From: Haliea sp.
GTDB lineage: Bacteria > Pseudomonadota > Gammaproteobacteria > Pseudomonadales > Halieaceae
Length of the DNA: 64,000 nucleotides
Assembly: GCA_002692965.1 (NCBI GenBank)
Contig: NZNC01000005.1
Location: 186,001-250,000, forward strand
Direction: 5' to 3'
The notes beneath the pieces were generated by a model that worked only from the letters and a program-made list of their open reading frames with translations, was not told the origin of the DNA and ran no database searches. This document shows, piece after piece, positions 34,676-43,327 of this stretch. How positions within the stretch are numbered: the first letter of the stretch is position 1; every line of letters begins with the position of its first letter. The position numbers and the translations under genes were made by a program.

Positions 34676-35892
34676 TGAACTTCCTTTTCAATTTCTCGGC
34701 CTGTGGTGGTGCTGGTAAATTTCTCCAGCGTTTGCTGCACAAAGTCCTGGGCCTTGCCTGAATCCCGGCTGCCCGCGCGCTGAAAGCCTTCTGCAAAGCT
34801 GAACATTACCTCGAATAGCCTCTGCCCCTCCACCGCGCTGCGCAGGGTCACACGCTGATGTTCTGACAACAGCTTGCCCCACTCTTCTCGCACCAGTTGC
34901 CAGAAGGGCCCGGTTCGCTCCCAATAGGCATCCCCCGCTGAAACGTCAAAACCGCTCAGCAGCTCATAGCGCGCCAGGCCAGCTTCCCGCGCCAGGTAAG
35001 GCAGTTCATCGCGAGGCTCGCCGTCCGCGCCCAGCACCAGCTTGAGGTTGTCTTCCTCCTGTACCCAGCCGCTGGGGGTGATGGTGTGGCGGTTGGTACC
35101 GGCGAGGACCTGGTAGTCGTCGCGCACGCTGAATTCCCGGCGCGGCAGGGGGCGCCAGGTGGTCTCGCTCTCCCAGGCGGAGAAGCTGCCGGTGTGGACC
35201 CAGCGGCCGATGGATTCGTAGCGCGGGGAGTCGTCCACCTGGAACACCGCCTGGGACCAGCTGCCGTCGACCGCCGCTTCGGGGAGTTCCCGCCGCTCCC
35301 AGGTGTGGTTGCCGACATAGGCGTTGATCACGCGATCCTCGTAGCGCCAGTCCTGCCGCCAGTGTTTCATCACCATTGGCTCGGAGACCGTGCCGTCTGG
35401 CTGGCGAAAGCGCATGACCATGATGTGCTGCAGGCTGATGAAGTCGGGGCGGTCTGCCACCACATAGATATGCTCGGTGCCCCAGGACTGGTAGGGGCGG
35501 GCGGGGCTGAAGTCCGGGGTGTAACCCACGGTCTCGAGGAAGTCGAAGCTGGCGCGGTAGGTGCCGGCCATGGCGAGGATGGCCCGGCGGTCGCGCTCGC
35601 GCTTGTCCAGGCCGGCTTCCTGCAGGGACAGCCAGGCCGCACTGGGTGCGTCCGCCAGGGTCAGCTCTGCGCCCCGGGAAGTGCCGCCGCGGGGGCGCAT
35701 GGCGTCATCCTCTGTAAAGGGCCAGGCGTAGGTGAACTGCTTCGCGGCCCGCCCGGTGTCGCTGGTGCTGTCGGCCGCTGGCACAGTCAGAGAGGTGGCC
35801 AGCAGCGCGCCGCCCAGCAGGAGGGCGGTGGCACCGTGTGCCAGAGTGGCGATACCGCGATGTGCCAGCGGTCTGGCTGGTGTTAACTTCAT
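34663..35892 (-). CDS. DUF6607-like exported protein
   Basis: A 409-residue protein with a signal peptide (hydrophobic ALLLGGALLATSLTV, cleavage near PAA). It is rich in aromatic residues and contains YQSWGTEHIYVVADRP, SLQHIMVMRF and MKHWRQDWRYED, which I associate with the DUF6607 family, a group of periplasmic proteins of unknown role. Its ATG overlaps the fumC stop (ATGA), so it is translationally coupled to fumarase; the reason for that linkage is unclear. Confidence 0.65.
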   Translation of the reverse strand: MKLTPARPLAHRGIATLAHGATALLLGGALLATSLTVPAADSTSDTGRAAKQFTYAWPFTEDDAMRPRGGTSRGAELTLADAPSAAWLSLQEAGLDKRERDRRAILAMAGTYRASFDFLETVGYTPDFSPARPYQSWGTEHIYVVADRPDFISLQHIMVMRFRQPDGTVSEPMVMKHWRQDWRYEDRVINAYVGNHTWERRELPEAAVDGSWSQAVFQVDDSPRYESIGRWVHTGSFSAWESETTWRPLPRREFSVRDDYQVLAGTNRHTITPSGWVQEEDNLKLVLGADGEPRDELPYLAREAGLARYELLSGFDVSAGDAYWERTGPFWQLVREEWGKLLSEHQRVTLRSAVEGQRLFEVMFSFAEGFQRAGSRDSGKAQDFVQQTLEKFTSTTTGREIEKEVHQGR

Positions 35893-37271
35893 GCGTGTCC
35901 TCCGTCGGCCAGGTGCGCGGGGTCGAGGAGGTTTTCCAGCTCCTCCCGGGACAGCTCGGTGGCCTCCTCGGCTACCTCGATGATGGGGCGGTTTTCGGCA
36001 TAGGCCCGCTTGGCGATTTCCGCCGCCTGCTGGTAGCCGATGATCGGGTTGAGGGCGGTGACCAGGATCGGGTTGCGCGACAGGGGCCCCTGCAGCTGTG
36101 CCTCGCGCACCTTGAAGCTGTCGATGGCGCGGTCCGCCAGCAGGCGGCTGGCATTGGCGAGCAGTTCGATGCTGTCCAGCAGGCGCTCAGCCATCAGCGG
36201 CAGCATTACGTTCAGCTCGAAGTTGCCCGATTGCCCGGCGATGCCGAGGGTGGCGTCATTGCCCATGACCTGGGCGCAGACCATGGCAACGGCCTCGGGA
36301 ATCACCGGGTTGACCTTGCCGGGCATGATGGAGGAGCCGGGCTGCAGGGCCTCCAGCTCGATTTCCCCCAGGCCCGCCAGCGGCCCGGAGTTCATCCAGC
36401 GCAGGTCGTTGGCGATTTTCATCAGCGCCACCGCGGTCCCGCGCAGCTGGCCGGAGACCGCCACGGCGCTGTCCTGGGAACCGATACGGGTGAAGAAGTT
36501 TTCCGCCGGCCGGAAAGCCAGGCCGCTGCGTTCGCTCAGGGCATGGCAGAAGGCGCTGGCGAAGCCCGGGTGGGCGTTGATGCCGGTGCCCACGGCGGTG
36601 CCCCCCTGGGCCAGCGTCTGCAGTTCCTGGCAGGCCTGCTCCAGACGCCCGCGACAATCCCTGACCTGGTCGGCCCAGGCCCCCAGCGTGTGGCTCATGC
36701 GCACCGGCATGGCATCCATCAGGTGGGTGCGGCCGGTTTTCACCTGGTCGTGGACCCGCTCGCCCTTCCGGCGCAGCGTGGCCTCGAGGTGGTCGAGGGC
36801 GGGCATGAGGTCCCGCTGGAGCGCCAGGGCGCCACTGACGTGCAGGGTGGTGGGAATCACGTCGTTGCTGCTCTGGCCGCGGTTGACATGGTCGTTGGGG
36901 TGGACCGCGGTCCCGGCTCGCCGGGAGGCGAGGGTGGCCAACACTTCGTTGGCATTCATGTTGGTGCTGGTGCCGGAGCCGGTCTGGAACACATCCACCG
37001 GGAAATGTTGCAGCAGATCCGGGTCCGCTTCCAGCTCGCGGGCGGCGGCTTCGATGGCCTCGCCGAGGGGCGCATCCAGCTCGCCGAGCTCGACATTGGC
37101 TGCGGCGGCCGCCGCCTTCACCTGCAACAGGGCGCGAATAAAGCCCGGGGGCATGCGCCGGCCGCTGATCGGGAAGTTGTTGACGGCGCGCTGGGTCTGG
37201 GCCGCGTAGAGAGCCTCTGCCGGCACCTCCAGTTCGCCCATGCTGTCGCGTTCTGTCCGGGTACTGGCCAT
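35889..37271 (-). CDS. fumC: Class II fumarate hydratase
   Basis: A 460-residue oxygen-stable, iron-free fumarase of the TCA cycle, forming homotetramers. The superfamily signature GSSIMPGKVNP is present, along with TGSGTSTNMNANEV (substrate site) and GRTHLMDAMPVRMS. Length agrees with E. coli FumC (467). It is followed in overlap by the DUF6607 gene and is divergent from the dUTPase gene. Confidence 0.96.
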   Translation of the reverse strand: MASTRTERDSMGELEVPAEALYAAQTQRAVNNFPISGRRMPPGFIRALLQVKAAAAAANVELGELDAPLGEAIEAAARELEADPDLLQHFPVDVFQTGSGTSTNMNANEVLATLASRRAGTAVHPNDHVNRGQSSNDVIPTTLHVSGALALQRDLMPALDHLEATLRRKGERVHDQVKTGRTHLMDAMPVRMSHTLGAWADQVRDCRGRLEQACQELQTLAQGGTAVGTGINAHPGFASAFCHALSERSGLAFRPAENFFTRIGSQDSAVAVSGQLRGTAVALMKIANDLRWMNSGPLAGLGEIELEALQPGSSIMPGKVNPVIPEAVAMVCAQVMGNDATLGIAGQSGNFELNVMLPLMAERLLDSIELLANASRLLADRAIDSFKVREAQLQGPLSRNPILVTALNPIIGYQQAAEIAKRAYAENRPIIEVAEEATELSREELENLLDPAHLADGGHA

Positions 37272-37429
37272 GTCTTGCCTCCGCTGTCTGCCGCAAGAGT
37301 GTGCTCATAGGGTAGCCGCTTGCGCCCCCGGCGGGAAACCGGGGCGACAGCTGCTCGCCGCGGATGTCGTCAGGGCGGGCCGTCACTGCTATGCTCTGCG
37401 CCTTGTCCGACACTGCAACAGGAGCCACT

Positions 37430-38056
37430 GTGGAACAAGCCCTTACCACCATGCTGGACATGCAGCACCGCATGAATACCCGCATTCACCCCGACTGGAT
37501 CAGCCAGGATTTTGCCTGGTACCGGGCATTGTGGGTCGAGTGTGGCGAGTTGCTGGAGCACTACGGCTACAAGTGGTGGAAGGCCCAGGAGCCGGACCTG
37601 CAGCAGGTGCGGCTGGAAGTGGTGGATATCTGGCACTTTGGGCTGTCGGCGCTGTTTCGGCCCGGTCTCTCCACGGGCGCGATCGCCGAATCGGTGGCGG
37701 ATGAGCTGGCGGGCTTTGCCCCGGCGGGGCTGGGGGTGCGCGAGGCCACCGAGGCCCTGGCACTGCACGCACTGCAGACCCGCGGCTTCTCGCCGGCGCG
37801 TTTCTGGGAGCTGCTGCACGCCGCGGACATGGACTTCGAGTCGCTGTATACCGCTTACGTGGGCAAGAACGTGCTCAACTTTTTCCGCCAGGACCACGGT
37901 TACAAGACGGGCACCTACCACAAGCAGTGGCAGGGCCGCGAGGACAACGAGCACCTGGTGGAGGTGGTCGCCGCGCTGGATACGGGTGCCGCTGACTTTG
38001 CCGAGCAGGTCTACGCCGGTCTGGCTGCCCGCTACCCCGGCGCGGCCAGCGCCTGA
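37430..38056 (+). CDS. Dimeric all-alpha dUTP diphosphatase
   Basis: A 208-residue protein of the dUTPase_2 (MazG-like, all-alpha) family, which hydrolyses dUTP to dUMP and is unrelated to the trimeric Dut enzyme. The metal-binding ExxE motif appears in VECGELLEHYGYKWWK and the second acidic motif in LEVVDIWHFGLSAL; YVGKNVLNFFRQDHGYKTG is the conserved C-terminal part. Start GTG 37430 follows AGGAG by 5 bases; ATG 37451 is an alternative. Whether a trimeric Dut also exists in this genome cannot be seen. Confidence 0.88.
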   Translation: MEQALTTMLDMQHRMNTRIHPDWISQDFAWYRALWVECGELLEHYGYKWWKAQEPDLQQVRLEVVDIWHFGLSALFRPGLSTGAIAESVADELAGFAPAGLGVREATEALALHALQTRGFSPARFWELLHAADMDFESLYTAYVGKNVLNFFRQDHGYKTGTYHKQWQGREDNEHLVEVVAALDTGAADFAEQVYAGLAARYPGAASA

Positions 38057-38059
38057 CAC

Positions 38060-38956
38060 ATGGCCGAGAGCGAGGAGTTTGTCTCCACCTCGGCCCTGGC
38101 CCGGCGCCTGGAGCTGCCGGTGCAGCAGCTGTTCGCCACCCTGCGCGACTACGAGTGGATCCGCCGCCACGGCGAGCAGTGGCTGCTCACTGCCAAGGGC
38201 GAGTTCATGGGCGGGCGCTACCAGAACAGTCGCCGCTTCGGCCGCTATATCGTCTGGCCGGCCCGGGTGGCCGAGCACCCCCTGCTGGCGGCGATCGAAT
38301 CCAGCCAGCGGGTCACCGCCAGCCAGATGCGCCGTTACTTCCCGCAGCTGCAGCCGCGCCAGATCAACCGGGCGCTGGCGGAGCTCGGCCTGCAGGTGCA
38401 TACCCTGCTGGGCTGGGAGCTGACCGATTTCGGCAAGCGCCTGGGCGGGCAGCAGGCGGAAAGCGAGAGTAGCGGCGCCTTCTACGTCAGCTGGCCCCAC
38501 GAGCTGGTCGATCACCCGGTGATCCAGCGCGAACTGTCGCGGCTGGCGCCCCCCGCGCGCCCAATGCCGAGCCCGGTGGCGGGGGAGGATGACCTCTTCG
38601 CCGGTGTGCCCGAGACGTCGTCGGGCCAGAACTGCACGCTGGATGGGCACGTTCTGAACAGCGCCCTGCAGCGCCAGGTCTGTGACTGGCTCTACCTGGC
38701 GCAGCTGGCCCACGCCACCGGGCGCGCGCTGCCGGTGGAGGAGAACCTGGTGGCGGATTTCTACCTGCCCCAGGGCAGCGTGTATATCGATTGCTGGGAC
38801 GAGCACGCCAGCCCCGCGCGCATGGCGGAGCGCCTGCGCAACCAGGCGGCCTGCGAGGAGCTGGGCCTGCCCTACCTGTCGATCAAGGGCGAGGATGCCG
38901 AGCGCCTGGACGAAGTGTTGTTGCGCGCCCTGCTGGGCTTCGGCATCCGCTGCTGA
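38060..38956 (+). CDS. Conserved hypothetical protein, winged-helix-like and nuclease-like
   Basis: A 298-residue protein 3 bases after the dUTPase gene. The N-terminal part (about 5-65) reads like a small winged helix (STSALARRLELPVQQLFATLRD), and a second similar segment follows near 95-125. The C-terminal 100 residues (GHVLNSALQRQVCDWLYLA, then VADFYLPQGSVYIDCW) resemble the PD-(D/E)xK/Vsr-like nuclease fold, with Asp residues in place but no obvious catalytic Lys. Related proteins occur in pseudomonads, sometimes misnamed. Function is unknown; a DNA-related role is inference. Its stop abuts the convergent trmA stop (TGATCA). Confidence 0.6.
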   Translation: MAESEEFVSTSALARRLELPVQQLFATLRDYEWIRRHGEQWLLTAKGEFMGGRYQNSRRFGRYIVWPARVAEHPLLAAIESSQRVTASQMRRYFPQLQPRQINRALAELGLQVHTLLGWELTDFGKRLGGQQAESESSGAFYVSWPHELVDHPVIQRELSRLAPPARPMPSPVAGEDDLFAGVPETSSGQNCTLDGHVLNSALQRQVCDWLYLAQLAHATGRALPVEENLVADFYLPQGSVYIDCWDEHASPARMAERLRNQAACEELGLPYLSIKGEDAERLDEVLLRALLGFGIRC

Positions 38957-40051
38957 TCAGCGCCGCTGCAGCAGCACCCCGCACTCCATGTGATCGGTGT
39001 AGGGGAACTGGTCGAAGAGGGCGAAAGCCGCGATCCGGTGGCTTTCCGTGAGTCGCTGCAGGTTGCCCGCCAGGGTCTGCGGGTTACAGGAGACATACAG
39101 GATGTTGTCGAAGCCCTGCACCATGGCCTCGGTCGCCGGGTCCAGCCCGGCCCGGGGCGGGTCCACGAAGACCGTGCGCAAGTCGTAGTCTCCCAGGGCC
39201 TGTGGCAGATCCGCCAAACGCCGGAAGGCGCGCTCGCCGCGGATTGCCTGGGTCACTTCCTCCGCTGCCAGGCGGATCAGCTGCACATTGCTGACGGCGT
39301 TCTGTGCCAGGTTGTGCTGGGCCGCGCGGACCGAGGTCTTGGCCAGCTCGGTGGCAATCACAGTATCGAAATGCCGGGACAGGGGCAGGGTGAAATTGCC
39401 GTTGCCGCAATAGAGCTCGAGCAGGTCGCCCCCCAGGCCCTGGGCAGAGCGGCAGGCCCAGTGCAGCATTTCCCGGTTGACCGCGCCGTTGGGCTGGGTG
39501 AAGCCCTGCTCCACCTGCTTCCAGTACCAGGTGCGCCCCTCCACCTCCAGGGATTCGGTGACATGGTCGCGGCCAATGACCCGCTTTTGCTTGCGGCTGC
39601 GGCCGACCAGGGCGATGCCGAGATCCGCGACCAGCTGCTCCGCCGCCTGCTGCCAGTCGTCCTCCAGGGGACGGTGGTAGACCAGGGTCACCAGGGCGTC
39701 GCCGCTGGTGGTGGTGAGGAATTCCACCTGGAACAGTTTGCGCCGCAGCAGGGGGCTGACCGTCAGTCGTTCCCGCAGGGGCGCCATCAGGGCCTGGATG
39801 CGCGGCCCGGCAATCGGGAAGTGATTGACCGGCACCGGGTCCCGGGGCGCGTCGGGGTGGAACATCACGTAGTCGAGCTGATCGCCCTGGTGCCAGACGC
39901 GGAATTCCGCGCGCAGGCGGAAGGCGTCCCGGGGCGAGGGGAAAACCGCCGCGGCGGGCGGTGAGAAGGGGGCCAGCAGGGCCTCGGTCTTCGCCACCTT
40001 GTCGGCGAGGAGGGTGTTGTAGTGCTCGGGCTGGAAGCGGCTCAGGGGCAT
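38957..40051 (-). CDS. trmA: tRNA (uracil-54-C5)-methyltransferase
   Basis: TrmA makes ribothymidine at position 54 of the T-loop in tRNAs. The 364-residue product has the methyltransferase motif LLELYCGNGNFTLPL, the DPPRAGLD motif and the catalytic Cys in YVSCNPQTL, followed by FDQFPYTDHMECGVLL at the C-terminus. The iron-sulfur Cys cluster of RlmD/RlmC is absent, supporting TrmA. It overlaps the ybiB-like gene by 10 bases. Confidence 0.96.
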   Translation of the reverse strand: MPLSRFQPEHYNTLLADKVAKTEALLAPFSPPAAAVFPSPRDAFRLRAEFRVWHQGDQLDYVMFHPDAPRDPVPVNHFPIAGPRIQALMAPLRERLTVSPLLRRKLFQVEFLTTTSGDALVTLVYHRPLEDDWQQAAEQLVADLGIALVGRSRKQKRVIGRDHVTESLEVEGRTWYWKQVEQGFTQPNGAVNREMLHWACRSAQGLGGDLLELYCGNGNFTLPLSRHFDTVIATELAKTSVRAAQHNLAQNAVSNVQLIRLAAEEVTQAIRGERAFRRLADLPQALGDYDLRTVFVDPPRAGLDPATEAMVQGFDNILYVSCNPQTLAGNLQRLTESHRIAAFALFDQFPYTDHMECGVLLQRR

Positions 40052-41049
40052 GCCGGCAGCCTCCCGCGGTCGCGGCGGTCCCAGAGCGCGACAGCCTGTT
40101 CACGCGCCTGCTCTGGCGATTGTTCCGGGTGGAGCAGGAGCAGGGCCGCGGCGGTGGTGTCCAGCGTCGCCGCGAGACCCAGCGCATCTTCTTCCTCCCC
40201 GCGCCAGAGCCGGCGCAGGGGGGCCACCGAGGGCGTCACCTCGCGCTTGGCGGGCAGGCTGTCGGCGGGGCGCCGGGGCAGGGTGGTTTCCCCCGTCGCA
40301 TCCTCGTGCAGCCAGGTCAGGCGGTTGTCGGCGTGGGGGCGGATCTCCGCCTCGCCGGCCTCGCCCTTGAAGACCATGGCATGGGGCTGGCCGAGGTGTT
40401 GGTCGGCTTCCCGGTGCAGGCGGGCATAGGCGGGGTGAAAGACGCTCTGCAGGCTGTAGGGGGCCTGCAGCGGGTTGAGCATGCGGGTCAGGGTGTTGAC
40501 GCAGGAGCGCAGTCCGAGCACGGGTTTGAGTCCCAGCAGATGATCCAGGTCCGGGCAGAACTGGCCCAGGGAGAGGTAGCTGATACCCCCGTCGGCGAGT
40601 TGCGCGGCGACCGCCTGCCAGGTATCCGCGACGGGCAGGCCCAGGGCTCGCATTGCCTCGTCGGTGTACAGGCGCCCGGGGGTATGGGCGCTGCCGCCGT
40701 GCAGGAAGACCCGCTGACCCGACCCGGCGAGCAGCAGTGCCGCCAACAGGTACCAGGGGTGCTCGCGGCGCTTGCCGGCGTAGCTCGGCCAGTCCAGGGT
40801 GGCACTGCCCAGGGGCCGCGCGGGCGCGAGCTGGGCCCGACAGGCCTCGACGAAGCCCGCCAGTTCGTCACCGGTCTCCTCCTTGACCCGCAGGAGCATG
40901 AGGAAGGCGCCCACCTGCAGCGGATCGGCGTCTCCCCGCAGCAGCATGGCAAAGGCCTCGCGGGCTTCCTCGCGGCTCAGGCCGCGGGTGCCGGTGCGGC
41001 CGCGCCCGAGAATGCGGACGTACTGGGCAAAGGGGTGCTCTGGGTTCAC
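40042..41049 (-). CDS. ybiB: TrpD2/YbiB-like glycosyltransferase-family DNA-binding protein
   Basis: A 335-residue relative of anthranilate phosphoribosyltransferase. The helical N-terminal domain (GLSREEAREAFAMLLRGDADPLQVGAFLMLLR) and the HGG-type motif VFLHGGSAHTPGR are typical of the TrpD2/YbiB group, which in E. coli binds nucleic acids and lacks TrpD activity. It starts with GTG. It lies between tusE and trmA, all three genes linked to nucleic-acid or tRNA metabolism. Confidence 0.88.
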   Translation of the reverse strand: MNPEHPFAQYVRILGRGRTGTRGLSREEAREAFAMLLRGDADPLQVGAFLMLLRVKEETGDELAGFVEACRAQLAPARPLGSATLDWPSYAGKRREHPWYLLAALLLAGSGQRVFLHGGSAHTPGRLYTDEAMRALGLPVADTWQAVAAQLADGGISYLSLGQFCPDLDHLLGLKPVLGLRSCVNTLTRMLNPLQAPYSLQSVFHPAYARLHREADQHLGQPHAMVFKGEAGEAEIRPHADNRLTWLHEDATGETTLPRRPADSLPAKREVTPSVAPLRRLWRGEEEDALGLAATLDTTAAALLLLHPEQSPEQAREQAVALWDRRDRGRLPACP

Positions 41050-41056
41050 GGTCTCT

Positions 41057-41374
41057 CTACAGGCAGTTGTCGGGTTTGGGCAGGCCGGCGATCTTGCTGG
41101 CCAGGCGTGCCGGGGAACCGGGGAACAGGGACAGCAGGTAGATGCTCCTGCCTTTCTCGGGCCCCAGTTCCCGGGCGCAGAACTTTACCAGCGGGCGCAT
41201 GTTGGGGGAACTGTCGAAGCGCGCGTAGTAATCGCGCACCAAATGCAGGATTTCCCAGTGGGCATCGCTCAGGGTGATGTTCTCCTTCGCGGCCAGCTCG
41301 GCGGCCAGGGCCGGTGTCCATTGCCGGCGGTCGCGCAGGAAGCCGTCGCGGTCGAAGGCGGAGGCATCGAGCAT
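41057..41374 (-). CDS. tusE: Sulfurtransferase TusE
   Basis: A 105-residue member of the DsrC/TusE family that accepts sulfur from TusBCD and hands it to MnmA for 2-thiouridine in tRNA. The signature DAHWEILHLVRDYYARF is present, and the reactive Cys is the penultimate residue (LPKPDNCL). The upstream second Cys typical of dissimilatory DsrC is not in its usual place, supporting the tRNA role. Confidence 0.94.
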   Translation of the reverse strand: MLDASAFDRDGFLRDRRQWTPALAAELAAKENITLSDAHWEILHLVRDYYARFDSSPNMRPLVKFCARELGPEKGRSIYLLSLFPGSPARLASKIAGLPKPDNCL

Positions 41375-41386
41375 CGGCCTTGCCCC

Positions 41387-41680
41387 TCAGTACCAGGCCA
41401 GCTGGCGCGGGTGCTCTTCGGTGAGGGCGACGAAGCCGTCCTCGTCGATCACCCTCGCTGCATTCGCCAGCCGCGACAGCACCCCCGCAGCCCGCGCCTC
41501 GGCCTCCAGCAGGCAGACCGGGCAGGGGAGATGCGCCAGGCGCCCGGCGGCGTCACTGTCGCCGAGGGCGTGGTAGACCCCGTCCCCCAGCAGCAGCAGG
41601 GCATCACCCGGGGCCAGTGCCTCGAGACAGGCTTCGCTCTGGCGATGCCCCGGCGGGCAGTTCAGTGTGTGCAGTGTCAT
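41387..41680 (-). CDS. tusB: Sulfur relay protein TusB/DsrH
   Basis: A 97-residue subunit of the TusBCD heterohexamer. It begins MTLHTLNCPPG and has GDALLLLGDGVYHAL and QLAWY at the end, all DsrH-like. It sits in the tusD-C-B-E order with 2- and 12-base spacers. Confidence 0.9.
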   Translation of the reverse strand: MTLHTLNCPPGHRQSEACLEALAPGDALLLLGDGVYHALGDSDAAGRLAHLPCPVCLLEAEARAAGVLSRLANAARVIDEDGFVALTEEHPRQLAWY

Positions 41681-41682
41681 CC

Positions 41683-42048
41683 TCAGAACCCCAGGACATG
41701 CGTGTGGGCCGCCAGCAGGTCGCGCTGGCCGGCGGCGTCAACCAGTCGGGCATGCGCCGGGAGCCCCGCGGCCAGCAGGCCGTGACGGGCGGCGGACTCG
41801 GCATCCACATGCACCTGCTCGATATCGTAGAGGGGCAGGCTGTCCAGCAGCTTGCCCAGGCTGCGCACGCCCAGGGCGCTGCCGTCCTGCTCCGGCAGCA
41901 GCTGCAGCACGCCATCGCCCTGCAGCAGCAGGGTCACCGGCAGGTCGAAGACCGCCAGGGCCAGGGTGGTATCCAGCGCACTGCGCGCCAGGCTGTGGCC
42001 GGGCGGCTGCCTGCTGATCACCAGGGTGGCGGGGCGGGGGGCGCTCAT
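41683..42048 (-). CDS. tusC: Sulfur relay protein TusC/DsrF
   Basis: A 121-residue DsrE-fold subunit. Features are the N-terminal VISRQPPGHSLARSALDTTLALA and VFDLPVTLLLQGDGVLQLL, typical of DsrF/TusC. It overlaps tusD by 4 bases and precedes tusB by 2, in a compact sulfur-relay operon. Confidence 0.92.
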   Translation of the reverse strand: MSAPRPATLVISRQPPGHSLARSALDTTLALAVFDLPVTLLLQGDGVLQLLPEQDGSALGVRSLGKLLDSLPLYDIEQVHVDAESAARHGLLAAGLPAHARLVDAAGQRDLLAAHTHVLGF

Positions 42049-42428
42049 CCGAAGGTCACCACCCGGTCGCTGGTCGCCAGAGCTTCCACCAGTTCACCCA
42101 GGCCGCCCAGGCGAAAGGCCGGGTGCACCGTGGCCTCGCTATCCTCCCGCTGGGCCGCCGTGGCGTCCAGCAGCCCGCGCCGCTGTGCCGAGCTGACACA
42201 GAGAACCAGTTCGGTCGTGTCTCCGGCGAGTTCGACCCAGCCGGCGAGCAGGTCGGTTTCGTCACTGGGGGTGCTGGCCGCCGCGGTGCCGGTGCGGGTA
42301 CCCTCGTCGAGAAAGAACACCAATGGCAGTTGGTGACCGCGGGTCAGCAGCGCCCGGGCAAAGCGCAGAGCGGTGAGCCCGCTGCGGCTGGCGGTGGGCG
42401 AGGCGGTGATCAGCAGGGTGTAATTCAC
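42045..42428 (-). CDS. tusD: Sulfur relay protein TusD/DsrE
   Basis: The 127-residue first subunit of the TusBCD complex, which receives persulfide sulfur. The active Cys is Cys77 in ELVLCVSSAQRRG, matching E. coli TusD Cys78. It starts with GTG and is separated from the upstream yccA gene by a strong minus-strand terminator, so the tus operon probably has its own promoter or reads through. Confidence 0.94.
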   Translation of the reverse strand: MNYTLLITASPTASRSGLTALRFARALLTRGHQLPLVFFLDEGTRTGTAAASTPSDETDLLAGWVELAGDTTELVLCVSSAQRRGLLDATAAQREDSEATVHPAFRLGGLGELVEALATSDRVVTFG

Positions 42429-42446
42429 GGCTGTAGCGCTACAACG

Positions 42447-42469
42447 AAAAACCCCGGCCGGAGCCGGGG
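42447..42469 (-). terminator. intrinsic terminator of yccA
   Basis: On the minus strand CCCCGGC-TCCG-GCCGGGG forms a 7-bp perfect stem followed directly by TTTTT. It lies 26 bases after the yccA stop and just before tusD. Confidence 0.88.
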
Positions 42470-42494
42470 CTGGCGGAGGCGTTTGGACACGCGC

Positions 42495-43169
42495 TCAGTC
42501 TTCACCACCGAAGACGCCGAGCAGCTGCAACATGTGGATAAACAGGTTGTAGATGCTCAGGTAGAGGGAGACCGTGGCGCGGATGTAGTTGGTCTCGCCG
42601 CCGTGGATGATGCGGCTGGTGTCGAACAGGATCAGGCCCGACATGATCAGGATCACCGCGGCCGAGATGGTCAGGGAGAGCGCCGGAATCGCCAGGAAGA
42701 TATTGGCGATGGAGGCGACGACCGCGACCAGCAGGCCGACAACCAGGAAGCCGCCCATGAAGGAGAAGTCCTTGCGGGTGGTCAGGGCGTAAGCGGAGAG
42801 GCCGAAGAACACGATGGCGGTGCCGCCCAGTGCCTGCATCACCAGCGAGGGGCCGTTGGGCAGTGCCAGGTAGTAGCTGAGCAAGGGCCCGATAGAGGCG
42901 CCCATGACGCCGGTAAAGGCGAAGATCGCCAGCAGGCCCTTGCTGGTATCGGCCATCTTGTGGACCACGAACAGCAGGCCGAAGCCGACCAGCATCAGCA
43001 CCAGGGCGGCGCCCTGGCCCAGGCCCATGGCCATGGAGATCCCTGCAGTCATGGCACTGAACAACAGGGTCATACCCAGCAGCATGTAGGTGTTCTTCAG
43101 CACCTTGTTGGTGCTGACCACCGAATCCATGCCTGCGGTATTCAGGTTGTACAGGCTCTTGTCTTGCAT
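42495..43169 (-). CDS. yccA: Bax inhibitor-1 family membrane protein YccA
   Basis: A 224-residue protein with seven membrane helices, of the BI-1/YccA group. E. coli YccA is a substrate and modulator of the FtsH protease. The helix with SAAVILIMSGLILFDTSRII and the C-terminal HMLQLLGVFGGED are characteristic. ATG 43169 has AAGGAGT before it. The link to tusE also exists in E. coli. Confidence 0.94.
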   Translation of the reverse strand: MQDKSLYNLNTAGMDSVVSTNKVLKNTYMLLGMTLLFSAMTAGISMAMGLGQGAALVLMLVGFGLLFVVHKMADTSKGLLAIFAFTGVMGASIGPLLSYYLALPNGPSLVMQALGGTAIVFFGLSAYALTTRKDFSFMGGFLVVGLLVAVVASIANIFLAIPALSLTISAAVILIMSGLILFDTSRIIHGGETNYIRATVSLYLSIYNLFIHMLQLLGVFGGED

Positions 43170-43220
43170 GTTTACCACTCCTTGAGAATACACCCGTGGG
43201 TGCGGTTCATTCTTGGACCC

Positions 43221-43249
43221 ATGATAACCATGAAAATTCCAAAAACCAA
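43221..43249 (-). promoter_or_regulatory. promoter of yccA
   Basis: On the minus strand TTGGTT (43244-43249) and TATCAT (43221-43226) are 17 bases apart, giving a leader of about 45 bases. On the other strand a -10-like TATGAT at 43288-43293 could serve dauA, but its -35 is poor. Confidence 0.55.
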
Positions 43250-43327
43250 CGGATTTACAAGACCCTACAAACGCTGGGGGATTGGCGTATGATAGGGGAC
43301 TGTGCGTAGTCGGTCTAGGAGGGAATC

